From positions 1 through 54,222 of the forward strand of contig NKPV01000004.1 of the NCBI GenBank assembly GCA_002254605.1: a stretch of 54,222 bases of DNA, in the 5' to 3' direction. The notes under the pieces were generated by a model, which did not search any database, was not told the DNA's origin, and saw only the letters and a list, made by a program, of their open reading frames with translations. The DNA is from Armatimonadetes bacterium JP3_11 (GTDB taxonomy: Bacteria > Armatimonadota > Fimbriimonadia > Fimbriimonadales > GBS-DC). Of the stretch, positions 15,301-23,600 are shown one piece after another (the stretch's first letter is position 1; the number at the start of each line of letters is the position of its first letter). The position numbers and the translations under genes were made by a program.

Positions 15301-16893
15301 ATGCATCTGATTTACGGCGCGCCGATTTATACTTTCTGGAACGAACAACCGATTGCGGAAGCGATGGTGGTGCGCGAAGGGCGCATCGTGGCGGTCGGCG
15401 CAAAAGGCGACCTTGCAGCGCGCTACCCCGACGCGAAACGCATCGCAGTAGACGGCAAAGCGATTATCCCTGCCTTCAACGACTGTCATATGCACATTTT
15501 ACCGTTGGGCATCGACTTGGGCAAAGCCGACCTGCGTGGCTGTACTCATGTCGCCGAGATTCAGCACCGGCTTCGGGCGTGGATGGACGCCCACCCCGAT
15601 GCGCCGTGGATTTTGGGACGTGCCTACGACCAGAATCTGCTGCCCGACGGCAAGCACCTCACCCGCCACGATTTGGACGCCGTGTGCGCCGAAAAACCGA
15701 TTTACCTCAACCATGTAAGCAAGCACGGAGCGGCGGTGAACACCCTCGCGTTGCACATCGCAGGGATTACGCGCGATACGCCTGACCCCGACGACGGCGT
15801 CATCGTGCGCGATGAGCACGGTGAGCCGACCGGCATCCTGCTGGAAAGTGCGGCGGGGTTGGTATCCCGGCACATCCCCAAACCACAAGGCGCGGAGTTG
15901 ACACGGGCGGTGCATCGCGCATGCGAAGACTTGGCGCGACGCGGAATCCTTGCTGCAAGCGACGCCTCCACGGGCTGGCTCGACCTCAACGCCGAACTAA
16001 CCGCCTACACCCAAGCGTTGGAAGAGGGCGCGCCCGTGCGCATGACCCTGATGCCCCTGTACGAAGTCGCCCAGCGCGCAGGATGGCTGGACAACCACGA
16101 ACAGTCAGGCGAAGCCGCGGGTTTCAGTCCCCAGCCCCCCGCGCCTCACCCCGACCTGCGCTGGGGCAGCGTGAAACTGTTCGCAGACGGCGCGTTCACC
16201 ACCCGCACCGCCGCCCTACGCCACCCCTACGCCGACACCCCCACCACCGGCGTGCTGATGTATGAACCCGAAGACCTCATCCAGCGCATCGTTAATGTGC
16301 ATCGCGCTGGATGGCAGTGCGCGGTGCACGCAATTGGCGACTACGCGATCGAACTCGTTTTGCAAGGCTACCGCCGCGCATTGGAGACCTATCCGCGTCC
16401 CCATCATCGGCATCGCATCGAACATGCGATGCTTATGGCAGACGACCTGCTCGCGGAGATGCAAGCGCTGGGCGTGGTGGTTGTGCCACAGCCTGAGTTC
16501 CTCTGGTGGCTTACGGGCGCATATCTGAAGGGCTTAGGGGAGCGCGCCGTGTCGCTGATGCCGTTCCGCAGCTGGTTGCAGGCAGGCGTGGCGATGGGCT
16601 TCAGCTCCGACCAGCCCGTCGTGCCCGGAGACCCCATCGTGGGCTGGCGCGCCGCCGTGACCCGCACCAGCCGCGACGGAACCTGTCTCAACCCCGAAGA
16701 GAGACTGGATCCGCTGAGCGCGCTGCAGATGTTTACCGTGGGTGCTGCATACGCCACCTGCGACAACGAAATCGGGACGCTTGCCCCCGGCAAACAGGCG
16801 CGATTCGTCGTGCTGTCGCACCCACCCGAACACATCGCCGAAGCCGAGGTGCAGGTCGTTACGACCAGTTGGGAACTGCTACGCACGGGATAG
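15301..16893 (+). CDS. YtcJ-like metal-dependent amidohydrolase
   Basis: The true start is ATG 15301 (MHLIYGAPIYTFWNEQPIAEAMVVREGRIVAVG); the track extension upstream covers the divergent gene. The 530-residue protein has the beta-sandwich N-terminus, then metal ligands HxH in FNDCHMHILPLG, a central GSVKLFADGAFTTRTAALRHPY, His in CAVHAIGDYAIELVLQGY and HRIEHAMLMADD, and the final Asp in GFSSDQPVVPGDP. This is the amidohydrolase-3 / YtcJ pattern; substrates of the family are mostly undetermined amides or imides. It runs divergently from the TIM-barrel gene and converges on the alpha/beta hydrolase. Confidence 0.9.
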   Translation: MHLIYGAPIYTFWNEQPIAEAMVVREGRIVAVGAKGDLAARYPDAKRIAVDGKAIIPAFNDCHMHILPLGIDLGKADLRGCTHVAEIQHRLRAWMDAHPDAPWILGRAYDQNLLPDGKHLTRHDLDAVCAEKPIYLNHVSKHGAAVNTLALHIAGITRDTPDPDDGVIVRDEHGEPTGILLESAAGLVSRHIPKPQGAELTRAVHRACEDLARRGILAASDASTGWLDLNAELTAYTQALEEGAPVRMTLMPLYEVAQRAGWLDNHEQSGEAAGFSPQPPAPHPDLRWGSVKLFADGAFTTRTAALRHPYADTPTTGVLMYEPEDLIQRIVNVHRAGWQCAVHAIGDYAIELVLQGYRRALETYPRPHHRHRIEHAMLMADDLLAEMQALGVVVVPQPEFLWWLTGAYLKGLGERAVSLMPFRSWLQAGVAMGFSSDQPVVPGDPIVGWRAAVTRTSRDGTCLNPEERLDPLSALQMFTVGAAYATCDNEIGTLAPGKQARFVVLSHPPEHIAEAEVQVVTTSWELLRTG

Positions 16894-16902
16894 AGAATAA
16901 GA

Positions 16903-17787
16903 CTACTTCCCAGTCTCCTCTGCCTGCACCGCCTTGAGCATAAAGTTCACCAACAGCGCATAGAACTCTTCGGGGCGCTCGTAGCGGGCTTGCACATGCT
17001 CGCACCCCTCCGCCCACCAGAGTTGCTTAGGTTCACGCGCTGCCTGAAACAGCCGTTCCGCGTGGCGCGGCGGGATGAGCTGGTCGCGTGTGCCGTGTAT
17101 CAACAGCACGGGGCGCGGCGCGATATGCCCGATAATGTCTTCAGGCGCGACCTTGGAAGGGGCGCGACGCGTGTAGAACCGCCCAATCCAGAGCGTGGGG
17201 TGCAATAAAATGGACGCCTTCCCTACCGCGTTGCGCCACCAGTCCTTCACGGCGTCATTGAGCCGCGCATACGCCGAATCCGCCGCCACCGCGCGAATGC
17301 GTGTATCTTCCGCCGCCGCCAACAAGCTCGCCGCGCCTCCCATCGAGGCGCCATACACCACCACTGGCAAATGCGGAGCGGTGCGACACGCGAAATCGAC
17401 CGCCGACAACACATCGAGACGCTCCAGATCGCCAATCGTACAGAGATCGCCCTCGCTTTTGCCCATCGCCCGAAAGTCAAACACAAGGCAGTGAAACCCC
17501 GCATGCCACAACTCCTTCGCTACAGGCAACGGCTCACACCGATTCATCAGGTAACCATGGCAAAGAATCGCAATCCCAACGGGCTTGGGATTGGGAATCC
17601 ACCAGCCGTGGAGGCGGATCCCGTCCCGCGAGGGGAACGCTACATTCTGGTAGGGGAGTCCCATATCGCGCGGGGTCATGAAAAACGGCGTCCGCGGCGG
17701 GCGCAGCGTGGCGCGTGTCGCCAGATAGTTCGCCAACAACCACACCCCCAGCGCCAATCCAACGCCAACAACCAACACAAGCCCCAT
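16903..17787 (-). CDS. Membrane-anchored alpha/beta hydrolase
   Basis: ATG 17787 (MGLVLVVGVGLALGVWLLANYLATRATLRPPR) gives 294 residues with one N-terminal membrane helix. The hydrolase core shows the oxyanion strand AILCHGYLMNRCEPLPVAKEL, the nucleophile elbow VVYGASMGGAASLLAA (GASMGG), the acid region LIHGTRDQLIPPRHAERLF and a C-terminal His in EGCEHVQARY. This fits the BAAT/YfhR-like family of membrane-associated serine hydrolases; the substrate is unknown. The track extension to 17919 is rejected because it contains the -10 box TATACT that ends seven bases before the ATG. Confidence 0.88.
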   Translation of the reverse strand: MGLVLVVGVGLALGVWLLANYLATRATLRPPRTPFFMTPRDMGLPYQNVAFPSRDGIRLHGWWIPNPKPVGIAILCHGYLMNRCEPLPVAKELWHAGFHCLVFDFRAMGKSEGDLCTIGDLERLDVLSAVDFACRTAPHLPVVVYGASMGGAASLLAAAEDTRIRAVAADSAYARLNDAVKDWWRNAVGKASILLHPTLWIGRFYTRRAPSKVAPEDIIGHIAPRPVLLIHGTRDQLIPPRHAERLFQAAREPKQLWWAEGCEHVQARYERPEEFYALLVNFMLKAVQAEETGK

Positions 17788-17794
17788 GGCATAA

Positions 17795-17800
17795 AGTATA
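17795..17800 (-). promoter_or_regulatory. -10 box TATACT for the alpha/beta hydrolase, leaderless type
   Basis: Minus strand: GCAGTATACT, TTATGCC, ATG. Seven bases separate the hexamer from the start codon and no Shine-Dalgarno is present. Confidence 0.6.
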
Positions 17801-17848
17801 CTGCATTGCAAGCGAATTGAGTATTCTGTTCTGCACTGGCACACTGAC

Positions 17849-17877
17849 TTGAAAACTCTGAAAAAATAGGGTATAAT
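17849..17877 (+). promoter_or_regulatory. Sigma-70 promoter TTGAAA-17-TATAAT
   Basis: TTGAAA (17849-17854), a 17-bp spacer and TATAAT (17872-17877) precede the 17905 gene, whose leader contains AAAGGAGG seven bases before ATG. This is a conventional leadered promoter, unlike its divergent neighbour. Confidence 0.88.
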
Positions 17878-17904
17878 TAAGAGGTGTAGCAAAGGAGGCG
17901 AGTT

Positions 17905-18558
17905 ATGCGATACTACCAACTTGTAGTTGGGACTTTGCTGTTAGCGGCAGTGGCGACCCGACCTGCGGTCGCACAGAACCCGTTCGTCTACTTCGCAGGC
18001 AACCCTGCGAATGCCTGGTACACTGTCGGCGGTACTTGCGCAAGCCCAACGCTCACGGCGACCTACCTATTCTTCATTTCAGGCGATGTGGGAAGCGCAG
18101 GGCTCCCCGCGCGTTGGACGGCGCTGCCTTTCGAAATCTGCGCGCCGATGACCTTTGATTCGATCGTGTACATGCCCGGTCTTACGACCGGCGCCCCGAA
18201 CCTGCGCATCTGGATTACTGGCGCCCAAAACACTGCCAACGGTCCCGAGCCGAACTTGAACGACATCAAGTTCGCCGGCGACTTCGGAGCGTATCCGGGG
18301 GATCCGCCCGTACTCTCGGACGACCAGTCGATTCTCACTTATTACGGCGGCACAACCAACTTCACCTATCTGCGCACGACGCCGTTGGGACAGAGCATCA
18401 CCTTGCAGCCGGGCTTGTACTTCGCGATTATCGTGGGCGACGAGGACTTTGCCAATGTGGGACCGCTTGACTCCTATATCGCGTTGGGCATGGGCGCTCC
18501 GGGCGGTCCGCGGCTCGCGCGAATCGGCACGGCAGACGAACTGCCTCAGCCGATTTAA
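17905..18558 (+). pseudogene. Secreted protein, 3' end apparently lost by fusion
   Basis: The frame opens with a signal peptide (MRYYQLVVGTLLLAAVATRPAVAQ) and continues for about 175 residues as a secreted beta-rich protein with no family I recognise (for example FEICAPMTFDSIVYMPGLTTGAPNLRIWITGAQ). Its last 15 or so codons (RLARIGTADELPQPI) overlap, in another frame, sequence that encodes a conserved part of a prepilin-like protein (RESARQTNCLS). The natural C-terminus therefore seems to have been replaced at a junction near 18500-18518. Promoter and ribosome site are intact, so a truncated product could still be made. An assembly chimera would look the same. Confidence 0.6.
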
Positions 18559-19381
18559 CCAAGTGTCCCGCGCGGTGGTGATGTACACCAGCGACTACGA
18601 CACCACCCAGCCCTTGACCCAGTGGTTTGCCTCGTTTGCTGGTCAGGATAACTGCAACGACCGTATCTTGGCGCAGCTGTTGATGCCCTATGTGAAGAAC
18701 TGGCAGATGTTCCGCTGCCCTTCGGACCCGCAGGCAACCGACTCGATTCTGGATGCATGCCCGGCAGATAACGAAGCACCGCCCACCCAGCAGTGCATCC
18801 GCGAGTACCGCTGGGCGTTGAAAACGAACCTCGGCTACAACTATGTGTATCTCTCCCCGATTATGCGGAATGCGCAGACGAACCAGTGGTACAACAAACC
18901 CGCCACGGATGCGCAAATCGGGCGCCCTGCTCAGACGGTGCTATTTGTAGACAGCATCTGGTGGCGCGATCCCAGATCTCGTCAACCGCTCTGCGGCGGC
19001 AACTGGGTGATCATGCCGCCATGCCGTATCTACCGTAACCAGGCGGGACAAAATGTGGACACATTCACTCTCGTGCGTAGCGAGTGCGATAGTGGACGCG
19101 CGAACGGCTGGTACGACTACCAGGGCAACTCGTGCGGGGTGGGGGCGCGCCCTGCTTGCTGGCGCCTGCAGACCGCGACGGGCTGGTACACCTGGATGGA
19201 GTTCGGCGGTACTTGGCCCTTCCACCGACGCGAGCGCATGATGGTCGCGTTTGTCGATGGTCACGCGAAGCCGTATCGCCCTTCTCAACTCACTCAGGGC
19301 TGCGACGCGCGACCGCAGTGCGGCGGATTTGTGCTGGATCCCGAAGAGTATCTGTGGGATCTGGACGACTACGGGCGGTGA
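18515..19381 (+). pseudogene. Prepilin-like H-X9-DG protein lacking its N-terminus
   Basis: From about 18518 the frame encodes RESARQTNCLSRFNQVSRAVVMYTSDYD, the segment that in DUF1559 / H-X9-DG proteins follows the type IV prepilin-like leader (normally a GFTLIELLVVIAIIAIL stretch). That leader and its hydrophobic helix are absent; the upstream frame is out-of-frame sequence of the previous gene. The body is otherwise complete, with the C-terminal signature FHRRERMMVAFVDGHAKPYRP. Family members are pseudopilin-like exported proteins, expanded in Planctomycetota and Armatimonadota. No ribosome site serves this frame at the junction, and the track start at 18449 has no homology upstream. Likely a deletion fusion. 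Confidence 0.7.
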
Positions 19382-19387
19382 TGCGCG

Positions 19388-19636
19388 ATGCAAGTCTCCA
19401 AACCCGTGGCGATTGGGATCCTGATTGTCGCGCTGATTGCGCTGGCAGTGGCGCTGTGGTTCACCTACGGTGGAGGAAGCGGCGTCCATCAAAGCGGCGT
19501 CCCTGAGTCCGCCTACCCCAAATCGCAGGGTGGACCAGGTGTTGAAGCCGTCGGCGGTGAACCGCTCTACACCGGTTCGGGTCCCGCAACCTCACTGCCC
19601 TTGGAAGGGCAAGGCAGCGGCGGCGGACGGCGGTAG
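19388..19636 (+). CDS. Small single-span membrane protein
   Basis: An 82-residue protein: N-terminal membrane helix (VAIGILIVALIALAVALWFTY) followed by a Gly/Ser/Pro-rich, low-complexity extracytoplasmic tail ending GQGSGGGRR. It starts seven bases after the stop of the prepilin-like gene and would be cotranscribed with it; a role in export or assembly of that protein is possible but unproven. A hairpin follows 26 bases after its stop. Confidence 0.6.
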   Translation: MQVSKPVAIGILIVALIALAVALWFTYGGGSGVHQSGVPESAYPKSQGGPGVEAVGGEPLYTGSGPATSLPLEGQGSGGGRR

Positions 19637-19662
19637 AGAACTCTCCCTCTCCTTGCTTACCT

Positions 19663-19692
19663 CCCCTCTCGCTCATCGTTTGGCGAGAGGGG
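19663..19692 (+). terminator. CCCCTCTCGC/GCGAGAGGGG hairpin
   Basis: A perfect 10-bp stem (19663-19672 with 19683-19692) with a 10-base loop, followed by TCTTTGG. It separates the prepilin region from the rpsB leader. Its CCCCTCTC arm resembles sequences at 824-859 and near 54105, so it may also be a dispersed repeat. Confidence 0.6.
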
Positions 19693-19767
19693 TCTTTGGT
19701 GCACGATTGCGCCCCTTTCGGTCCGCTTGAAAACACCCCGATGCGCAGCGCGCTGGTGCAAACGGGT

Positions 19768-19900
19768 ATACTCTATGCCATCACACACCGCGCCCGACGC
19801 GTCAGGGTGTCTCCGGGGTGCTTGGCAGCTGCCGAGGCACTGCTTGCTGAGATCGTAAGCGCGGAAGACGGCGCGGGAGGAACCAACCCGGAGGTAAACA
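19768..19900 (+). promoter_or_regulatory. rpsB promoter -10 and candidate leader RNA
   Basis: TATACT at 19768-19773 (context GGGTATACTC) is a good -10 box. The resulting leader of about 120 nt can form a hairpin around GTGCTTGGCAGCTGCCGAGGCAC and ends with CCCGGAGG six to seven bases before the rpsB ATG. Autogenous regulation of rpsB-tsf by S2 through leader structure is known in other bacteria; whether this leader does so is inference. Confidence 0.5.
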
Positions 19901-20794
19901 ATGGCAGAACTGACTATGCGCGAACTGTTGGAAGCGGGCGTGCATTTCGGGCATCCGACCCGCAAATGGCACCCCAACATGCGCCGCTACATCTACGGCG
20001 CACGCAGCGGGATTCATATCATCGACCTGCACAAGACCGTCGAGATGTTCAATAAGGCGCAAAGAGCCGTCAAGGAAATCGTCAACAACGGGGGTCATAT
20101 CCTCTTCGTCGGCACGAAGAAGCAGGCGCGGGACGCCATCAAGGAAGCCGCCCTCCTCAGCCGCCAATACCACATCACCTACCGCTGGCTCGGCGGCACG
20201 CTCACCAACTACCGCACCATCCAGTCCCGTGTGAAGCGACTCAAGGAGCTGGAACGGATGATCCAAGAAGGCGAGCTCGACCGCATCCCCAAAAAGGAAG
20301 CCTCGCGCCTGCGCAAAGAACACGAGAAACTGGAGCGCAACCTGGGCGGGATCAAAGACATGCCCGGACTGCCCTCCGCGCTGTTTATCGTAGACCTTAA
20401 AGAAGAACATACCGCAGTCGCAGAAGCGCGTCGACTGGGCATCCCCACTATCGCTATTGTCGATACCAACTGCGATCCTGAACTGGTGGACTACCCCATT
20501 CCCGGCAACGACGACGCGATTCGCGCTATCCGCCTCATCGCAGGGCGTATCGCCAACGCGATTATCGAAGAAAAACAACTCGAATGGCAAGGCGCCGAAG
20601 TCGTTCCTGCAGAGGAGATGCCCGTCGTGGAAGAGGAAGCCCCGCTCTCACCCGAACAGGTGGCGGAATACGGCAAGATGTTCGGCGAGGAAATCGCCCC
20701 CGAAAACCGCCCCTCCGACGAGGAGATTATGGGCAAAGAGTGGGAACTGATGAAGCGACACCGATTAGAAGACTTAGAGGAGGAATACCGATGA
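19901..20794 (+). CDS. rpsB: 30S ribosomal protein S2
   Basis: A 297-residue S2 protein with signatures [55 protein letters not shown] and [21 protein letters not shown]. It is longer than the usual 230-260 residues owing to an acidic C-terminal tail of about 60 residues ([24 protein letters not shown]...). S2 joins late in 30S assembly and binds S1. GGAGG precedes the ATG. The stop overlaps the tsf start (ATGA), the standard rpsB-tsf operon. Confidence 0.98.
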   Translation: MAELTMRELLEAGVHFGHPTRKWHPNMRRYIYGARSGIHIIDLHKTVEMFNKAQRAVKEIVNNGGHILFVGTKKQARDAIKEAALLSRQYHITYRWLGGTLTNYRTIQSRVKRLKELERMIQEGELDRIPKKEASRLRKEHEKLERNLGGIKDMPGLPSALFIVDLKEEHTAVAEARRLGIPTIAIVDTNCDPELVDYPIPGNDDAIRAIRLIAGRIANAIIEEKQLEWQGAEVVPAEEMPVVEEEAPLSPEQVAEYGKMFGEEIAPENRPSDEEIMGKEWELMKRHRLEDLEEEYR

Positions 20795-21660
20795 GCATTA
20801 GCCCACAACTGATTAAGTCCCTGCGCGACGAGACCGGCGCAGGCTTTATGGACTGTAAAAACGCGCTGGAACAAGCCGGCGGAGACCTCGAAAAAGCACG
20901 CCTGATCCTACGCGAAAAAGGCGCGATTATCGCCAGCAAACGCGCCAGTAAAGAGGTGAACCAGGGCGTCATCGCGGGCAAGCTCAGCGAAGACGGACGC
21001 ACCGGCGCACTGATCGACCTGCGCTGTGAGACCGACTTCGTGGCACGCAACGAAGAGTTCCAGAACCTCGCCGCCGAACTGCTGGAGCATGTGCTGGCGG
21101 TCGGCGAGGAAGGCAAAATGGACGCCCTCCTGCAACGCCCCTCGCTCACGGACAGCAGCATCACCGTCGAGAAGCAAATCGAAATCGCCATCGGTAAGAC
21201 GGGTGAGCGAATCGTGTTTCAAGGCTATGCCGTTGCCCGCGTGCCCGAAGGCGAGAACGGCGTGGTGGACATCTACATCCACCATAACAAGCTCGTCGGC
21301 GTGATGGTGGTGCTGACAGGCAGCGCGGACAAAGAGACGATGCAGAACTTAGCCCACGAAATCGCCATCCAGATTGCCTGGAGCGCACCCCAGTACCTCT
21401 CCAAAGAGGAAATTCCCGCGGAAGCGCTGCAGCAGGAACTGGAAATCGAGAAACAGCGCGCGCTCAACGAAGGGAAGCCCGAAAATGTCGCGGAGAACAT
21501 CGCACGCGGACGCGTGAACAAGGGCTTCGTCCAAAAAGTCGCCCTGCTGGAGCAGCCGTTCTACAAGGATGAATCGAAGACCATCGGCGATATGCTCAAA
21601 GCGGCAGGGAGCGACCTCAAAGTCGCGCGCTTCGTGCGGATGGAAGTCGGAGCGCCTTAA
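20791..21660 (+). CDS. tsf: Elongation factor Ts
   Basis: ATG 20791 ([28 protein letters not shown]) overlaps the rpsB stop; the longer track ORF is a shadow. AGAGGAGG lies eight bases upstream. The 289-residue protein has the UBA-like N-terminus with [16 protein letters not shown], the core motif [15 protein letters not shown], and dimerisation and C-terminal modules ([19 protein letters not shown]). It is the guanine nucleotide exchange factor for EF-Tu. Confidence 0.98.
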   Translation: MSISPQLIKSLRDETGAGFMDCKNALEQAGGDLEKARLILREKGAIIASKRASKEVNQGVIAGKLSEDGRTGALIDLRCETDFVARNEEFQNLAAELLEHVLAVGEEGKMDALLQRPSLTDSSITVEKQIEIAIGKTGERIVFQGYAVARVPEGENGVVDIYIHHNKLVGVMVVLTGSADKETMQNLAHEIAIQIAWSAPQYLSKEEIPAEALQQELEIEKQRALNEGKPENVAENIARGRVNKGFVQKVALLEQPFYKDESKTIGDMLKAAGSDLKVARFVRMEVGAP

Positions 21661-21727
21661 TACAGAACCGCGGCGTTGCGCTGCCCACTAAGAGGACAGT
21701 ACAGTACCGTGGCGAATCTGGCGCTAT

Positions 21728-21747
21728 GGGGGGCGTTGATGCCCCCC
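21728..21747 (+). terminator. GGGGGGC-GTTGAT-GCCCCCC hairpin after tsf
   Basis: A perfect 7-bp GC stem and 6-base loop between the convergent tsf and GHL10 genes, followed by GATTAAGTTT. It is a plausible bidirectional terminator and a member of the GGGGGC palindrome family. Confidence 0.65.
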
Positions 21748-21775
21748 GATTAAGTTTCACGCCTCACGCCCACCC

Positions 21776-23548
21776 TCAAAACGCCCCAAGCCACTTCACC
21801 GTAGCGTGCGCGAGGATGCGCGTGCCGTTGGGGAGTGTTTGGAGTTTGCCTCTCACGGCAACCCGCTCGCCTTGCAGCAACGGCACGGAAGGCGCAGCCA
21901 ATTGAACCTGTACCGTCGCCTCGCTCAGGGCGTCGCGCACGATTAGCGGCTGCTCAGACGAGAGCCAGTCCTGCGCAACAATCTTGCCCAGCAGCATGAC
22001 CTCGACATCGTCGGGGAGGTCCGCCACGCTTTCCACACGGCGCAGAGCAAGCACAGGCGTCTCGCCCACCAGGAGAGGCAAGTTCACCCCCATCCCTGGC
22101 GCGACCCACACCTGACTCACCTGTTGGACAGGCAGCCCTTCCGCCCGCACCGTCAGCGCGTAGACCCCCGCGGGTAGATGCACCGCCGCAAAAAAGCCAT
22201 TCCCGTCGGTAGTGAGTGTACGCACCAACGAACCTGCCTGATACACCTCCACCGTCGCGCCGTCCACAGGGCTGAAATCAGTGGCGTTCAAGACGGTTCC
22301 CATCAAATGTCCTGTCGTGGGCGACCGCTTCCAAGGCATGGGGGGTGTCGGAACCCACTCGCCGAAATAGTCGCCCAGTGCGGTGTAGAAAGCCTCTTCA
22401 TAGCGATGGGAGCCTTCCTCCGAACCGCTGCCCGTGGTCGCTGCGTAGGAGAAAAAGTTCACCCCATACACTCGGTTGCCCGATGGCGAGGGCTGCCGCG
22501 CAAACTCCACCTGCTTCAAGGTGTTCTCGATAGTGTTGAGATAGTTGCCGATGCCCACCACACCGATGCGCCCGTGCTGATGGTCTTTCAGAAAGGTCGC
22601 CCAGCGCCGAAAGAACTCGGCATAGCGCGGGTTCGCCTCGTTGTAATAGACCATCGGAATCGCCATGTCCAAAATCCCCTCTTTGAGCCAGCCTTGCCAA
22701 TCCTGAAACACGGCACGATAGGCAGAGCGGTTCACCCAGTCGTCGGTGTTCTGTGGTCCGTCGCCCCAGGTGATCAGCGCCGCGCTGACCTTGAGGTGCG
22801 GCTTGAGTGCGGTCGCTTGCGCGTAGATTTTGCGCACCACTGCCGTCACCTGATCACGCCGCCACTGCTTCCAAAGCGGGTCGGTGGGGTCGGGTTTCCC
22901 CTCACGCCCATAGCGACGATGGAAACGCGCGACGCTGACCGGGTTGTAGCCCCACCGCTCGCCCGTGTAGCGAATATAGTCGAAATGAATCCCGTCGATG
23001 TCATAGCGGCGCACGATGTCCAACACGACTCGCGTGAACCATTCGTGATAGAGCGGATGTCCCCAGTCGCCGCCGTAGCCGACCTCCGTAATCCGTTTGC
23101 CCTCGTAGTCTTCGGTTTGCACCTCAGGGAAGCGGTTCAGGATATGTTTCGGATCGCTGGGCCAACTACTGCCGGGCCAAATCGGGTGGCTATTGACCCA
23201 CACATGGACTTCTATGCGCGGAGATTCGCCATGGGCTTTCTCGATGAGGTATGCCAATGCATCAAAGCCTGCCTGCTGCTGGGTGGCAAACGGCTCCAAG
23301 GGCGAAAAGTAGTGCGCGTCGCCGCGCTTGCGCATCTGCACAATCACGGCGTTCAGCTTCGCCGCACGCACCCGTCGCAACAGTGTATCCACTTGCTCGG
23401 GTGTATGGAACCCCTCATTGAAGCCGTCTACCCAAAACCCGCGAAACTCTGTTTGCGTATAGCCAGTGAGCCACATCGTCAATATCCCTGCGGTCAGCAT
23501 CCATCGATAGCGGGCGGTCGCGCCCAACAGTATTTCCCACATGCGCAT
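21776..23548 (-). CDS. Secreted GHL10-family glycoside hydrolase-like protein
   Basis: A 590-residue protein. After an N-terminal signal or anchor (WMLTAGILTMWLTGYTQT) the GHL10 (DUF187) TIM barrel begins at EFRGFWVDGFNEGFHTPEQVDTLLRRVRAAKLNAVIVQMRKRGDAHYFS and includes RYDIDGIHFDYIRYTGERWGYNP, with the acidic residues expected in the active site. From about residue 420 there is a carboxypeptidase-regulatory-like beta domain (GTVLNATDFSPVDGATVEVYQAG) and a further OB-like domain (VMLLGKIVAQDWLSSEQPLIV). It probably acts on an extracellular polysaccharide. A -10-like TATCCT ends eight bases before ATG, predicting a leaderless message. Confidence 0.88.
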   Translation of the reverse strand: MRMWEILLGATARYRWMLTAGILTMWLTGYTQTEFRGFWVDGFNEGFHTPEQVDTLLRRVRAAKLNAVIVQMRKRGDAHYFSPLEPFATQQQAGFDALAYLIEKAHGESPRIEVHVWVNSHPIWPGSSWPSDPKHILNRFPEVQTEDYEGKRITEVGYGGDWGHPLYHEWFTRVVLDIVRRYDIDGIHFDYIRYTGERWGYNPVSVARFHRRYGREGKPDPTDPLWKQWRRDQVTAVVRKIYAQATALKPHLKVSAALITWGDGPQNTDDWVNRSAYRAVFQDWQGWLKEGILDMAIPMVYYNEANPRYAEFFRRWATFLKDHQHGRIGVVGIGNYLNTIENTLKQVEFARQPSPSGNRVYGVNFFSYAATTGSGSEEGSHRYEEAFYTALGDYFGEWVPTPPMPWKRSPTTGHLMGTVLNATDFSPVDGATVEVYQAGSLVRTLTTDGNGFFAAVHLPAGVYALTVRAEGLPVQQVSQVWVAPGMGVNLPLLVGETPVLALRRVESVADLPDDVEVMLLGKIVAQDWLSSEQPLIVRDALSEATVQVQLAAPSVPLLQGERVAVRGKLQTLPNGTRILAHATVKWLGAF

Positions 23549-23556
23549 CGGGCTAT

Positions 23557-23562
23557 AGGATA
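23557..23562 (-). promoter_or_regulatory. -10-like TATCCT for the GHL10 gene
   Basis: Minus strand: AAGGTATCCT, ATAGCCCG, ATG. Eight bases separate the hexamer from the start codon, with no Shine-Dalgarno. Confidence 0.5.
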
Positions 23563-23600
23563 CCTTGCGCGACGCTGTCGTGGAACGCTTTGCTCCAAGA

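Noticed and set aside
18449-18514. Track start of the H-X9-DG protein (MPMWDRLTPISRWAWALRAV)
   Set aside because: It is an out-of-frame read of the previous gene with no prepilin leader and no ribosome site.
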